DNA of 64,000 nucleotides from an uncultured Gemmata sp. (lineage in GTDB: Bacteria > Planctomycetota > Planctomycetia > Gemmatales > Gemmataceae). Positions 9,149-18,569 of the stretch are shown in pieces. Every line of letters starts with the position of its first letter. Positions within the stretch are counted from its first letter, which is position 1. The notes beneath the pieces were generated by a model. That model searched no databases. It saw only the letters and a program-made list of their open reading frames with translations, and had not been told where the DNA came from. The position numbers were made by a program, and so were the translations under genes. Where the stretch lies: NCBI GenBank assembly GCA_937924775.1, contig CALDUT010000001.1:434001-498000 (forward strand), read 5' to 3'.

Positions 9149-10591
9149 TTACTCGCTCGCTTTGCGCTGGGGAGGATTGCGGTAATCGAGAGGTGGTTTT
9201 TGGTCCTTTTCCAGTAAGGGGGAGTATTTTCGGCCGTCGAGCCGTTGGGTGTGTTCGGCTTTGGCGGCGGCCCGGAGTTCGGCATCGGTGAAAAGATCAT
9301 ATGCGGTGGCGGCGAGGGTACGGGCGGCGAGGTTCATCCCTTTTTTACCAATGGTGGTCCCGCCGCAGGCTACCGCCTGCCAGGAATGCCCCGGAGTTCC
9401 GGGAACCCAGCAGGCGGTACTGAAGCCCGCGACAGGTGTGACCCAGGAAACGTCGCCCACGTCGGTACTGCCGCCGCCAGTTTTCCCGGAGTTGTCGAAT
9501 ACTTTGGCGATTTCTTCCAGCGGTGGGGCTTTGTCAGGGAAGGTTTCGCGGATCCGGAGGGCGAATTTCTTTTCGTCGTCGTCGTATTGCAGGTCGTTGA
9601 GGGCGGTGAGATTCTTGCGGATGGCCTCGGCCAGCGGGCGGTTGGGCAACAGTTCCATGGTTCCGCCGAGGTAGACCACTTCGAGCTTGGTTTCAGTAGC
9701 CAGAGCCGCACCTTGGGCGCACTTGAGGAGCCGCGGATAGAGTTTTTGTACCACTTCCGCTTTGGGATGGCGGACGTAGAAGAAGCCTTCGGCGAATTCC
9801 GGCACCACGTTGGCCGCACCACCGCCACTGGTGATGGTATGGTGCAAGCGGGTGCCGTCGGGGGTGTGTTCGCGGAGTAGTTCCACCGCATGCATCGTCA
9901 GCACCAGGGCATCCAGGGCGCTGCGGCCTTTCTCCGGGGAGCCCGACGCATGGGCCGCGATGCCGTGGAAGCGGAATTTCACCGCGATGCGGGCTAAACA
10001 ACTGGCATCACCGGCGGAATTGCGGGAGCTGGGGTGCCAATGCAGCACAGCGTCGCAATCGTCGAAAAGCCCGGCTCGCGCCATGAAGGCTTTCGCCGCG
10101 CCACCTTCCTCGGCCGGGCACATGTAGAACCGGATGGTTCCTTTCAAATGGCCGGCCTGGATTTGCTCGGCGATGGCGATGGCCGCTGACAGAGACGCAA
10201 CACCAAACAGGTGATGCCCGCAGGCGTGGCCATAGCCGTTGCCGTCTTGGCGGGGCTGACGGAAGGGCACGGCCTGTTGCGAGAGTTCCGGCAACGCATC
10301 GAATTCCCCCAAAATGCCGATAATCGGCTGACCGTGACCCACTTCCGCGATGAAAGCCGTGGGGATATCGGCCACGCCCTTCTTCACCTTCATCCCCGCT
10401 TTTTCCGCCATGGCGATTAGCGCGGCACACGATTTTTTCTCCTGGTACCCCGGTTCGGCCCATTCCCAGATTTTCAACGCGGTCGGCCAAGCGGCATCAG
10501 CATGGGTGCTGGCCGATTGGATCGCCACATCTTTCTGAGCGTAAGCCCCCCTGGGGACAAGCAGGAGCGTAATGACAGCGAAGAAACGCAT
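9149..10591 (-). CDS. Exported M20-family amidohydrolase (AbgB-like)
   Basis: 480 aa from ATG 10591, chosen because it begins a signal peptide (MRFFAVITLLLVPRGAYA, cleavage before QKD). Metallopeptidase M20 / amidohydrolase family, close in layout to aminobenzoyl-glutamate hydrolase subunit B: it would cleave an N-acyl amino acid or similar amide. Seen: GILGEFDALPELSQ, the di-metal motif GHACGHHLFG, the catalytic EEGG and the dimerisation domain after FHGIAAHASG. Predicted periplasmic, unlike cytosolic AbgB. It is divergent from thrS with a 298-base gap that must hold both promoters; I see no convincing -35/-10 pair there. Confidence 0.88.
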   Translation of the reverse strand: MRFFAVITLLLVPRGAYAQKDVAIQSASTHADAAWPTALKIWEWAEPGYQEKKSCAALIAMAEKAGMKVKKGVADIPTAFIAEVGHGQPIIGILGEFDALPELSQQAVPFRQPRQDGNGYGHACGHHLFGVASLSAAIAIAEQIQAGHLKGTIRFYMCPAEEGGAAKAFMARAGLFDDCDAVLHWHPSSRNSAGDASCLARIAVKFRFHGIAAHASGSPEKGRSALDALVLTMHAVELLREHTPDGTRLHHTITSGGGAANVVPEFAEGFFYVRHPKAEVVQKLYPRLLKCAQGAALATETKLEVVYLGGTMELLPNRPLAEAIRKNLTALNDLQYDDDEKKFALRIRETFPDKAPPLEEIAKVFDNSGKTGGGSTDVGDVSWVTPVAGFSTACWVPGTPGHSWQAVACGGTTIGKKGMNLAARTLAATAYDLFTDAELRAAAKAEHTQRLDGRKYSPLLEKDQKPPLDYRNPPQRKASE

Positions 10592-10889
10592 AGGGCCTCT
10601 CGATGGGGTTGGGGCGACAGTATCCGTGGGAATAGGCCTCTTCGGGCCACAAAAGCCAATACCCAAGCTACTGCGGGCGTGCTTTGATTGATTTTCCTTG
10701 AAAAGCACCGCCGTGGAAAGCGGAATTCACTTTCAGCCGGTGAACCCCACATCCTGGGGGTTCTCTCGGGGGAATGGTCGGCCCACCGCGGCTGCCGGGG
10801 GACAGTCGGCCTACTATGTTGAAAGAGGGTGTGGGAGATTGCCTCTGGAGGCGTGCGTGCCACACACCCGTGTGACAGGATACCCTCTC

Positions 10890-12740
10890 ATGGCGACTGA
10901 AGCGGAACTGAAAGCAGCCGGTGAAAAGTTCATTCCCAAAGGTTACGATCCGCAGCTGTACAAATTGCGGCACTCCTTGGCTCATGTGCTGGCGCAAGCG
11001 GTCGTTGAACGGTTCCCGCAGGCCAAACCCACGATCGGCCCGCCGATCGAGTACGGCTTCTACTACGATTTCGATCTCGATGTGAACCCTACCGAAGAGG
11101 ATCTCGAATGGATTACCCAGCGGATGCGGCAGATCATCCAAGGCAACCATCCATTCCAGGTCCGCGAGGTCAGCGCTGAAGAAGGTCGCCAACTGTTCCG
11201 CGATAACCCGTATAAGCTTGAACTGATCGAAGGGCTGACCCAAGGGCACGACGAATACGGCAACGCGGCGGCCGGCCCTACCACGATCACCGTTTACCAA
11301 CACGATACGTTTGTGGACCTCTGCCGGGGGCCGCACGTCGCGACCACCGGGGATTTGGACCCCCAAGCCTTCAAGATTCAGCAGGTGACCGGCTCCTACT
11401 GGCGCGGCGATAGCAACAACAAGATGCTCAAACGGTTCCACGCCACCGCGTGGGCCAACGAGGCCGACCTGCAAGCCCATCTGGCACGGCTGGAGGAAGC
11501 GGCCCGGCGTGATCATCGCAAGCTCGGTCGCGAACTGGAACTGTTCGCCAACGAGCCGATTTTCGGCAGTGGTTTCCCGATGTTGTTGCCCAAGGGGGCC
11601 ACGATCCGGCGCATTTTGGAAAGCTTCATCACCGAGTATGAACGCAAGGCGGGTTACCAGCACGTCTTCACGCCAGACATCGCCAAGAAAGAGCTGTACA
11701 TCCAATCCGGGCACTGGTCCCACTATAAGGATGGAATGTTCCCGCCCATGATCATGGGTGCGAAAGAGGGGGAGGAAGACCTTGTTCTGCGGCCCATGTG
11801 CTGCCCCCATCATATTCAAGTGTATAAGAGCAAGGCCCGCAGTTATCGCGATTTGCCCGTTCGCATCGCGGAGCTAGGCACGATGTACCGCTTTGAGCGG
11901 TCGGGGGTTGTCGGTGGTCTGTCGCGGGTCCGCTGCATGACGCTTAACGACGCTCACCTTTTCGTTCGCCCCGATCAAATCAAAGCCGAGATCGCCGGGG
12001 TATTACAACTGATGAAGAAAGCCTACGCCGATTTGGGCATCAGCGACTACCGGTTCCGGCTTTCCAAACACGATCCCAACGACACGGAAAAGTACGTTGA
12101 CAACCCCGCCATGTGGGACAGCAGCATTCGCATCTTACGCGAAGCGCTGGTGGAATCGGGGCTGCCGTTCTTTGAGGCCGACGGCGAGGCCGCGTTCTAT
12201 GGCCCGAAGATCGACGTACAGGTGAAGGATGTCATGGGCCGGGAGGAAACACTCAGTACGATTCAGCTCGATCAGCACTTGCCCGAGCAATTCCAGTTGG
12301 AATACAAGGATCGCGACGACACTCCCCAACGGCCGGTAATGATTCACCGCGGCGTCATCAGTACAATGGAGCGGATGATGGCGTATTTGATCGAACTGTA
12401 TGCGGGGGCTTTCCCGGTCTGGTTGGCTCCAGTGCAGGTGGCATTGGTCCCGATTGCCGATCGGCACTTCGAGTATACCCAAAAGCTCGCTCAGGAATTG
12501 ATCGACCTGGATTACCGCGTGGAAGCCGACTTCACGCATGGGCGCATGCAAGCCAAGATTCGCGACGCGGCCAAGCAGAAGATTCCCTACATCCTGGTGA
12601 TCGGGGATAAGGAAGTGGAAGCCCATGCGGTCGCAGTGCGCTTGCGGGATGGTACCGATCTGGGGGCGAAGCCGTGGTCGGAATTCCTCGCGCTGCTCGA
12701 ACAAGTGGTGCGAACCCGCAGCTTGCAATTGGTACCGTAA
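10890..12740 (+). CDS. thrS: Threonyl-tRNA synthetase lacking the TGS domain
   Basis: 616 aa from ATG 10890. Charges tRNA-Thr. The protein opens directly with the editing domain: HSLAH at residues 28-32 corresponds to the editing HxxxH motif, and FVDLCRGPHVATTG follows near 145. The class II catalytic core shows LRPMCCPHHIQVYKSK (zinc Cys and His), YRFERSGVVGGLSRVR and MIHRGVISTMERMM; the C-terminal anticodon-binding domain starts near WLAPVQVALVPI. About 60 N-terminal residues, the ubiquitin-like TGS domain of most bacterial ThrS, are absent. The same frame is open upstream to 10698, but that stretch does not look like TGS. It is followed by a copy of the dispersed parS-like element. Confidence 0.95.
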   Translation: MATEAELKAAGEKFIPKGYDPQLYKLRHSLAHVLAQAVVERFPQAKPTIGPPIEYGFYYDFDLDVNPTEEDLEWITQRMRQIIQGNHPFQVREVSAEEGRQLFRDNPYKLELIEGLTQGHDEYGNAAAGPTTITVYQHDTFVDLCRGPHVATTGDLDPQAFKIQQVTGSYWRGDSNNKMLKRFHATAWANEADLQAHLARLEEAARRDHRKLGRELELFANEPIFGSGFPMLLPKGATIRRILESFITEYERKAGYQHVFTPDIAKKELYIQSGHWSHYKDGMFPPMIMGAKEGEEDLVLRPMCCPHHIQVYKSKARSYRDLPVRIAELGTMYRFERSGVVGGLSRVRCMTLNDAHLFVRPDQIKAEIAGVLQLMKKAYADLGISDYRFRLSKHDPNDTEKYVDNPAMWDSSIRILREALVESGLPFFEADGEAAFYGPKIDVQVKDVMGREETLSTIQLDQHLPEQFQLEYKDRDDTPQRPVMIHRGVISTMERMMAYLIELYAGAFPVWLAPVQVALVPIADRHFEYTQKLAQELIDLDYRVEADFTHGRMQAKIRDAAKQKIPYILVIGDKEVEAHAVAVRLRDGTDLGAKPWSEFLALLEQVVRTRSLQLVP

Positions 12741-12807
12741 TGGCTCTCGCCGGCCGCGGGTGGCCGCAGTGGAGCGGGCCCTGCGCGGTTGTCGACTTGT
12801 GACGCAA

Positions 12808-12890
12808 TCGTCCCCGTGGAACGTCGCGCCGAAGCCCTTGATAATATTGAACATGTGAATACCCATCGGGCTTTCACCATTTTGCCCCGG
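12808..12890 (+). repeat. Dispersed parS-like element, copy A
   Basis: Intergenic, 70 bases after thrS. It begins with the degenerate palindrome GTCCCCGTGGAAC (12810-12822) and continues through AATATTGAACATGTGAATAC and TTTCACCATTTTGCCCC. The same order of blocks occurs at 20.10 and 60.40 kb. In one frame it reads VPVERR, ten residues, NTHRAFTILP; relative to the other two copies it lacks 18 bases (six codons) after VERR. The rest of the 277-base gap to 13017 shows nothing else I can name. Confidence 0.7.
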
Positions 12891-13017
12891 AACTCGACAA
12901 CAGTCGACATCCTCGGGTTTCCTGAAAACCTTGGCTGGAAGCCCCACTCCGGGGAAACGGCCCCCCTCTTGCTCCGCGGTTGGCCACCGTTCGAAGCCCG
13001 CTAGCGGCGGATAGCCT

Positions 13018-14280
13018 CTACTTCTTCGGAGATGGCTGCGATTCAATGCGATACAGGGCCTTCTCCGTTCGCACGAAAAGCGCCTGACCATCGACTGCGA
13101 AGCTGGCCAGCGCTCGTTCCCCGAGTTTGTTGGTTGCGACCAGCTCAAACTTGTCGCTAGGAGTGAAGACGGTGGCGGTCCCCCCTTCATCCAGCAGATA
13201 GACCCGCCCACCGGCATACAGGGGCGACGCGGAGAAAGCTCCGCCGATGCGTTCGCTCCAGCGTTCGGCCCCGGTTTTGCCATCCAAGCACGTCAGAATG
13301 CCGTTGTCTGAGATCATGTAAATGGCGTCTCCCACCGCCAAAAGCGATGGATTCAGCGGCACATTCTTTTTGACCGTGAAGGCCACATGGGTTTGCGTCA
13401 CATCGCCGCGGCCATCAGGGTGGATCGCTAGCAACAGCGGGGTATTGTACCCCGTGCAGACATACACCAATCCGTTGGCGTAAATGGGTTTGGGCACCAC
13501 CGAGTAGCCTTTGCCGAAACTGACCCGCCAAATCTCCTGACCGGTTTTCGGCTCCAACGCCAGCACAACACTACTGCCCACTGAGATGATTTGCTGCTGA
13601 TTGTTCACTGTGATGGCCAGCGGGGTACTGAACGAAAACGGCAGACCGGTAATGCCCTTACGCGGCGTTTTCCACGCCAGTTTGCCGCTATCCTTTTCCA
13701 AAGCGATGATATTTTGTTGATCGGCGCCATCGGCACTGAAGATGAGCCGATCGCTAACTAGAATCGGCGAGCCACCGTTGCCGTGTACCGGGGCGTAGCG
13801 GTGTTCTTGTGTGGCCCATATTGGGGTCCCGTCGCGGGCGTGCAGGCAGGCGGTGCCCATGTGCCCGAAGTGAACGTAGACTTTGCCGTCAGCGACAATC
13901 GGTGTGGGGCTGGCATGGCTGTTCTTCCTGTGGGGTTTGGGGGCGTTCGCGTCTTCAACGAAGACTTCCCGGTCCCACAGAATTTTGCCGCTGTGCGCAT
14001 CGAGCGATAATGCTCGCAGCGAGGGTCCGCCGTTTTTCCGGGGTACGGCTGTGGTGAGATAGACCTTCCCTTCGGCGATCACCGGCGACGACCAGCCCAA
14101 CCCGGGAATCTCCTTCCGCCACGTGACGTTGGTTTGCGCGTCCCATTCGGTGGGGAGTTGGGCCGCGGCGGCGTGGCCTTGGCCGTCAGGCCCGCGAAAC
14201 TGGTTCCAATCGGCTGCCATCAGCAGCCCGACACCAGCGAACATCTCACAAATCACCATGACCCACACAATCCGCGGCAT
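13018..14280 (-). CDS. Exported PQQ-like beta-propeller repeat protein
   Basis: 420 aa from ATG 14280 (a GTG three codons upstream is possible). A signal peptide (about residues 1-22, ending GLLMA) is followed by WNQFRGPDGQGHA, the usual opening of planctomycete PQQ-binding-like propeller proteins. Repeated blades show the tryptophan-docking pattern: GKILWDREV, GKLAWKTP, GQEIWRVSFG and GAERWSERIGG. These proteins are eight-bladed propellers; PQQ binding has not been shown for this subgroup, and a structural or sugar/metal-binding role is equally possible. Predicted periplasmic. A related protein is encoded at 18570-19901. Confidence 0.87.
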   Translation of the reverse strand: MPRIVWVMVICEMFAGVGLLMAADWNQFRGPDGQGHAAAAQLPTEWDAQTNVTWRKEIPGLGWSSPVIAEGKVYLTTAVPRKNGGPSLRALSLDAHSGKILWDREVFVEDANAPKPHRKNSHASPTPIVADGKVYVHFGHMGTACLHARDGTPIWATQEHRYAPVHGNGGSPILVSDRLIFSADGADQQNIIALEKDSGKLAWKTPRKGITGLPFSFSTPLAITVNNQQQIISVGSSVVLALEPKTGQEIWRVSFGKGYSVVPKPIYANGLVYVCTGYNTPLLLAIHPDGRGDVTQTHVAFTVKKNVPLNPSLLAVGDAIYMISDNGILTCLDGKTGAERWSERIGGAFSASPLYAGGRVYLLDEGGTATVFTPSDKFELVATNKLGERALASFAVDGQALFVRTEKALYRIESQPSPKK

Positions 14281-14448
14281 AAAAAACACCCGTTCTTGTC
14301 AGGGGAAACTGTCCTTTCAGTGTAGCGAAGAACGCTCGCCAACGCAGGGGAGAAAGGTTCTGCGATCGGCAGCATTGGCTGGGTGCGGTGAGGCGAAGTG
14401 GTGACGGAAAACGGCAGCTGACACGACCGAAAATTCCCCCCAAGAGCG

Positions 14449-14829
14449 TTACCGCCGCGACGGTAATGGCGCCATCGGGGGGAAAGCCCCGGCGTGGTAC
14501 TCGGCAGAACCAAAACCGAGAATTGGATAGAAGATGAAACCCAGCAAGGCCAAGCCCAGACCAAAGGCTTCGGACTTCCCAAAGCGTTTCGCCACCTCCA
14601 AATTCACCAGAATGGCCGCGATGATCTGCACCACGGGCAGAAGCACAAGGATGTACCACAACAAACTCAGCCGGGCCACACCCACGACCAAAACGTAAAT
14701 GTTGTACAACGGCACCAACGCCGCCCAGGCAGGATAGCCCGCTTTGGGGAAAATCCGCAGCCAGCCGATCACCACCCCCGGCACAGTGACCGCAGCCCAC
14801 GCCAACAGATACCAAATCAGATCGTCCAC
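14449..14829 (-). CDS. DUF5684-type integral membrane protein
   Basis: 126 aa, GTG start. Three to four hydrophobic segments: WYLLAWAAVTVPGVVIGWL (residues 6-24), AGYPAWAALVPLYNIYVLVV (30-49), LLWYILVLLPVVQIIAAILV (about 55-74) and FGLGLALLGFIFYPILGFG (about 88-106). The line KAGYPAWAALVPLYN is characteristic of the DUF5684 family of small membrane proteins, often found near signal peptidase genes; none is present here. Function unknown. The last 15 residues are Pro/Ala-rich and cytoplasmic or exposed. Confidence 0.75.
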   Translation of the reverse strand: MDDLIWYLLAWAAVTVPGVVIGWLRIFPKAGYPAWAALVPLYNIYVLVVGVARLSLLWYILVLLPVVQIIAAILVNLEVAKRFGKSEAFGLGLALLGFIFYPILGFGSAEYHAGAFPPMAPLPSRR

Positions 14830-15193
14830 GCGGCGATACTCCTCGCTGGGCCCGGCGAACAGCCAGCCCGATTCGCGGTGAGCTTCTGGGAGTGTTGTAT
14901 ACCGCGGCCAAGAGTTGTGCGAAAAAGACTGTGATCCTCACCACGCTTCGTCAGCAGTCGCCCCACGCCGGTTTTGCACAATTTTGTGCTGAAGTGGTCA
15001 CTTTAACAATGATCACATGAGCGATAGACCACGTTCGTCGACGAATACGATCCGGAGTGGGGAGAGGGGGGCCAGAAAGCCAATACTCGATTGTCGTTCG
15101 GAATTGGTACAGCCACGTTGGCAAAATAACCGCCGGGGCGTGGATGAAACGCCCCAGCGGTGCGGAGAGCCAGCGTTGCTCTCCCCTGCTGTG
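14830..15193. other. Intergenic region with palindrome and terminator
   Basis: 364 bases between the start of the DUF5684 gene and the end of a DUF1501 gene. It carries the short palindrome GCACAA-TT-TTGTGC (14976-14989), which sits 147 bases before the DUF5684 start on the minus strand and could be an operator, and the minus-strand terminator listed separately. No coding frame looks real. Confidence 0.5.
15121..15160 (-). terminator. Rho-independent terminator after DUF1501 gene
   Basis: On the minus strand CCGC-T-GGGGCGT / ACGCCCC-G-GCGG pair (15130-15160, loop of seven bases), followed by TTATTTTG. It lies 34 bases past the stop of the DUF1501 gene and would end the DUF1549/1553-DUF1501 transcript. 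Confidence 0.7.
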
Positions 15194-16462
15194 TCAGATA
15201 ATGTCTTGGGTGAACGGTTTGGCCTTCTCAACAATTTGGATGGGGCGGCCAGTCGCGGTTTCGTTCTTCTTGGTGTGGTCGATGCCCATCAATTCGCACA
15301 CGGTGGCGAGGAAGTCTTGCGCGGTGGTGGGCCGTTCGACGACGGTGGCCCCTTCTTTATCGGTCTGGCCGATGACCGCGCCTTTTTGTCCGCCGCCGAA
15401 CAGGGCCAGGCTCCACGCCCGGGGGTAGTGGTCGCGGCCGGGTTGGGCTCCGCGGGCGTTGATGTGCGGGGTGCGGCCAAATTCGCCCATCCAGATAATG
15501 AGAGTGCTATCGAGCAAGCCGCGTTCTTTCAATTCCACCACCAATGTCGCGAGGGCCACGTCTACTTGTTGCGACAACGCTTTGACGCGCGCGAAGTTGT
15601 TTTGGTGCGTGTCCCAACCGCCGAGCGACACTTCGATAAACGGCACGCCCACTTCTACTAGCCGCCGGGCCATCAGCACCCCATCGGCAAAGCGGCCAGT
15701 GCCGTATTTGCCTTTCGATTTATCCGTGGAAATATCGAAAGCCCGGGCTTCGGCCGATTGCATGAGTTGGACGGCCCGTTGGTAGGTGGTTTTATGGTCG
15801 TTGATCACATCGGCGCCGTATTCACGGTGGAAGGCCTTTTCCATTTGTTCCAACAGGCCGACGCGGTTATCGAACTGCGACGCGGAGATAGCACTCTTGA
15901 GATCCTCCACGCCGCGGTTGGGATCGACGATCAACAGTGGTTGATGTTTCGGCCCTAAAAAGCCCGAGCCGAAACTGCGGCCGCTGATGCAAACATAGTT
16001 GGGCAGAGGGCTTTCCGGCCGGCCCACTTCTTGCGAGACGATCGAGCCGATCGAAGGGTAGATCACACCGCCTTGGCCTTCACGGTAACCGGTGTGCATG
16101 TAGTATCGGGCCCGCGGGTGCGCCCCCTCGGGAGTGGTCATGCCGCGAACGATCGTACCCCAATGCATGATCTTCGCCACTTCCGGCAAGTGTTCGCTGA
16201 TCTGCACTCCTGGAACAGAGGTTTTGATCGGTTGGAATTCCCCGGCCCCCTTGCTGTCGGGTTTGAGATCCCAGGTGTCTTTGTGGCTGGGGCCGCCGTC
16301 CATCCACAACAGGATGCACGATTTGACTTTCCCCCGACCGCCTTGGGGAGCAGCTTGAGCCAACAGGGGCAGCCACCCAGACAGCGACGGAGCGAATACC
16401 CCCGCCGCGGAGAGTTTCAGGATGTCGCGGCGAGTCTTTTCTTGTAATTTGAGTGAGAACAT
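15194..16462 (-). CDS. DUF1501 domain-containing exported protein (cassette 1)
   Basis: 422 aa. DUF1501 proteins belong to the alkaline phosphatase/sulfatase-like superfamily and are greatly expanded in planctomycetes; their substrate is unknown. Seen: TRRDILKLSAAG at the N-terminus, a Tat-type signal; then CILLWMDGGPSHKDTWDLKP (about residues 48-67) with the metal-site Asp; RGMTTPEGAHPRARYYMHTG; and the C-terminal STLIIWMGEFGRTP (about residues 328-341) with GRDHYPRAWS. It follows the DUF1549/DUF1553 gene by 82 bases on the same strand, the standard pairing, so the two are probably one operon and act together in the periplasm. Confidence 0.92.
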   Translation of the reverse strand: MFSLKLQEKTRRDILKLSAAGVFAPSLSGWLPLLAQAAPQGGRGKVKSCILLWMDGGPSHKDTWDLKPDSKGAGEFQPIKTSVPGVQISEHLPEVAKIMHWGTIVRGMTTPEGAHPRARYYMHTGYREGQGGVIYPSIGSIVSQEVGRPESPLPNYVCISGRSFGSGFLGPKHQPLLIVDPNRGVEDLKSAISASQFDNRVGLLEQMEKAFHREYGADVINDHKTTYQRAVQLMQSAEARAFDISTDKSKGKYGTGRFADGVLMARRLVEVGVPFIEVSLGGWDTHQNNFARVKALSQQVDVALATLVVELKERGLLDSTLIIWMGEFGRTPHINARGAQPGRDHYPRAWSLALFGGGQKGAVIGQTDKEGATVVERPTTAQDFLATVCELMGIDHTKKNETATGRPIQIVEKAKPFTQDII

Positions 16463-16544
16463 GGATTTCCCATCCCCAGGAATCAGAGTCGAAGGATATT
16501 TCGCAAAGCCCCACGACCGCCCGCGGGGCCGGCCAAAACCAAAA

Positions 16545-18230
16545 CTAGCGGACTAGCGTGAATTCGCTACTGTTGAGGACTGCCCAAAGAATATCGCTGT
16601 ACGCAGTCAGGCCGCCGACCCGGTCCACATAGCCGACTAGGTTCTTGCGTTCTTCCCCGGTCGGGCGACGCGACAAAGCCGTGAGGTAGATGCGTTCAAT
16701 CGCTTCCTCAGGCCGGCTGTTCCCCACAATTGCTCGCACCACCGCGGGATTGTTGGTGATCGGGGAGTTCATCAGACGCAGGGCTTGAGGAATGCCTGCT
16801 TCGTAATCAACGACACTGGTTTCCTCCGCACCGGCGAGGAAGAAGTTGACGAACTGCTCGCGGGCTGCTTGGCGTGGCCCTTTGGGAGCCGCACCGATTC
16901 GGCCGCCTTTGCCGAGGTTGCGCTGGGCCCCGGTCACTTGCGTGAGGGAATCGAAGAGTTGTTCCGGCGTCAGGACCTTCACGGTCATGTGGCTGAAGAG
17001 GGCTTTGTCGTCTTTGTTCTCCGGTACAGGTTTGCTCGTGCGTTGGTAGGTATCCGAAAGGCACATGGCCTTCAGCAGATACTTCACGTCGTATTGGCCG
17101 GTGGTAGCGATGTGGTGGGCGAGCGAATCGAGCAGTGGGGGGTGGCTGGGGGTGTTCTCCGGCAGCATGTCGTCGATGGGATTGACGAAGCCATAGCCGA
17201 AAAGATGGGCCCACAGCCGATTCACCAGCGCCCGGGAAAAGAACGGATTCTCAGGAGCGGTCATCCACTTGGCCAAGGCGGGCCGGTAAGGCTCGGAAAC
17301 GTCGAGCTTGGGTTGTTCGCCGCTGAGGAATCGCACCGGGACATTCTTCGTCGATTCGGGGAAGAAATCCTTCTGCCGGCTGCGGGTGGTGCCTTCGCGG
17401 ACGCCAATTTGCGTGTTGTCCCCGCCTTTGTTGGCATTCTTCGGATTATCGGCTTGGACTTTGGCGTAAAACCCCGCCATCCCCCAGTACTCCACCTGCT
17501 TCCAACTGGTGAATGGGTGGTTGTGGCACTGGGCACATTGCAACTGAATACCGAGGAAGTGCTGGGCCGTGGTATCGATCAGCTTATCGACCGAGCGGTT
17601 AGCGAGAAAATAGGTGACCGCAGGGTTATCCGCCACCGTCCCAGTGGCCGTAACTAGGCTCGTGACCAGTTGGTCCCACCCGGTGTTGTTGTTGAATTGC
17701 TCCTGCAGCCAATCGTAGAGCGGTTCTTTGAGCACAAAGCGATTGGCCGAATCCCGCGGGAAGAGCTTGGCTGTCCAAATATCGGCCATGCGGCGACCGA
17801 AATTCGGGTCCGCGAGCAATTCGTCGATCAGTTTGGCCCGTTTGTCGGGGGAGCGGTCGTCAAGGAAGGCTTTGGCCTTCTCCGCAGTCGGAATCGTTCC
17901 GGTCAAGTCGAGATACACGCGGCGGAGGAATTCCTCGTCACTGGCCCGAGCCGACGCGGGAATTTTCGCCTCGGCCAATTTCTGGTGGATCGCGGCGTCG
18001 ATCACTTGGGCCAAGGCCACAGCATCCTTGGTTTTAGGTACCGGCAACGACGCTACCGGGGCTTTCACCGCCGGGTTGGGCTCGGGAAACTTGACATTCT
18101 CCGGAGGGTCGTTCCGCTTGTTCTTGTTCTTCTTGGCAACTTGCGCTTGCACATCAATCAACGCAACATCGCCCACCATCAGAGCCAATCCAGCCGTCAG
18201 GGCCAACAACGCGAGGGGACGGAAACGCAT
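16545..18230 (-). CDS. DUF1549 and DUF1553 domain protein (cassette 1)
   Basis: 561 aa from ATG 18230, preceded by GAGGATTGTCG and opening a signal peptide (about residues 1-31, ending VQA). The DUF1549 (PSCyt2) half contains DEEFLRRVYLDLTGTIPTA near residue 95 and a heme-type CAQCH near 230. The DUF1553 (PSD1) half contains NPFFSRALVNRLWAHLFGYG near 325 and the C-terminal AVLNSSEFTLV. These proteins are planctomycete-specific and suspected to be c-type cytochrome-like partners of DUF1501 proteins; the enzyme activity is not established. A single CxxCH is present. Upstream partner of the DUF1501 gene at 15194-16462. Confidence 0.92.
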   Translation of the reverse strand: MRFRPLALLALTAGLALMVGDVALIDVQAQVAKKNKNKRNDPPENVKFPEPNPAVKAPVASLPVPKTKDAVALAQVIDAAIHQKLAEAKIPASARASDEEFLRRVYLDLTGTIPTAEKAKAFLDDRSPDKRAKLIDELLADPNFGRRMADIWTAKLFPRDSANRFVLKEPLYDWLQEQFNNNTGWDQLVTSLVTATGTVADNPAVTYFLANRSVDKLIDTTAQHFLGIQLQCAQCHNHPFTSWKQVEYWGMAGFYAKVQADNPKNANKGGDNTQIGVREGTTRSRQKDFFPESTKNVPVRFLSGEQPKLDVSEPYRPALAKWMTAPENPFFSRALVNRLWAHLFGYGFVNPIDDMLPENTPSHPPLLDSLAHHIATTGQYDVKYLLKAMCLSDTYQRTSKPVPENKDDKALFSHMTVKVLTPEQLFDSLTQVTGAQRNLGKGGRIGAAPKGPRQAAREQFVNFFLAGAEETSVVDYEAGIPQALRLMNSPITNNPAVVRAIVGNSRPEEAIERIYLTALSRRPTGEERKNLVGYVDRVGGLTAYSDILWAVLNSSEFTLVR

Positions 18231-18569
18231 CGACAATCCTCGTAGCGGTATGCGGCCAGCCATTTCCACCAACCGAATCGTATAGACTCACCCAGGGATG
18301 AAACCCCGCGACAGAAGCAAGGTTTCGTCACCCTATCTATTGTGAGAATGCCAAGACCCCCGACGGCCAGACATGAGAAAAAGATGAGTGAAAACTGAGA
18401 AAGCCGCGAAAATCTCCCGCGGCTTCTCTCTTCTATCCGTCAGAATTCCGCCCCCTGCCCGACGTCTTAGCTCTCCGAAAGACAATAGGCCACAGGGTTT
18501 AGGAACTGTGCCGGACCCGCAGGCGTGTTGGTACGGAAGAATTCGCCGCGGGCCTCGCGACCGCCGCGC
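18231..18569. other. Intergenic region between PQQ gene and DUF1549 cassette
   Basis: 339 bases. It holds the minus-strand terminator at 18397-18430 and must hold the promoter of the DUF1549/1553-DUF1501 operon on its lower-coordinate side. No coding frame looks genuine. Confidence 0.5.
18397..18430 (-). terminator. Probable terminator after PQQ-repeat gene
   Basis: AAGCCGCG and CGCGGCTT pair around a nine-base loop (18401-18425). On the minus strand the stem is followed by the T-rich TTTCTCAGTTTTCAC, and on the plus strand by TCTCTCTTCT, so it may work both ways. It separates the PQQ-repeat gene from the DUF1549 operon. Confidence 0.6.
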
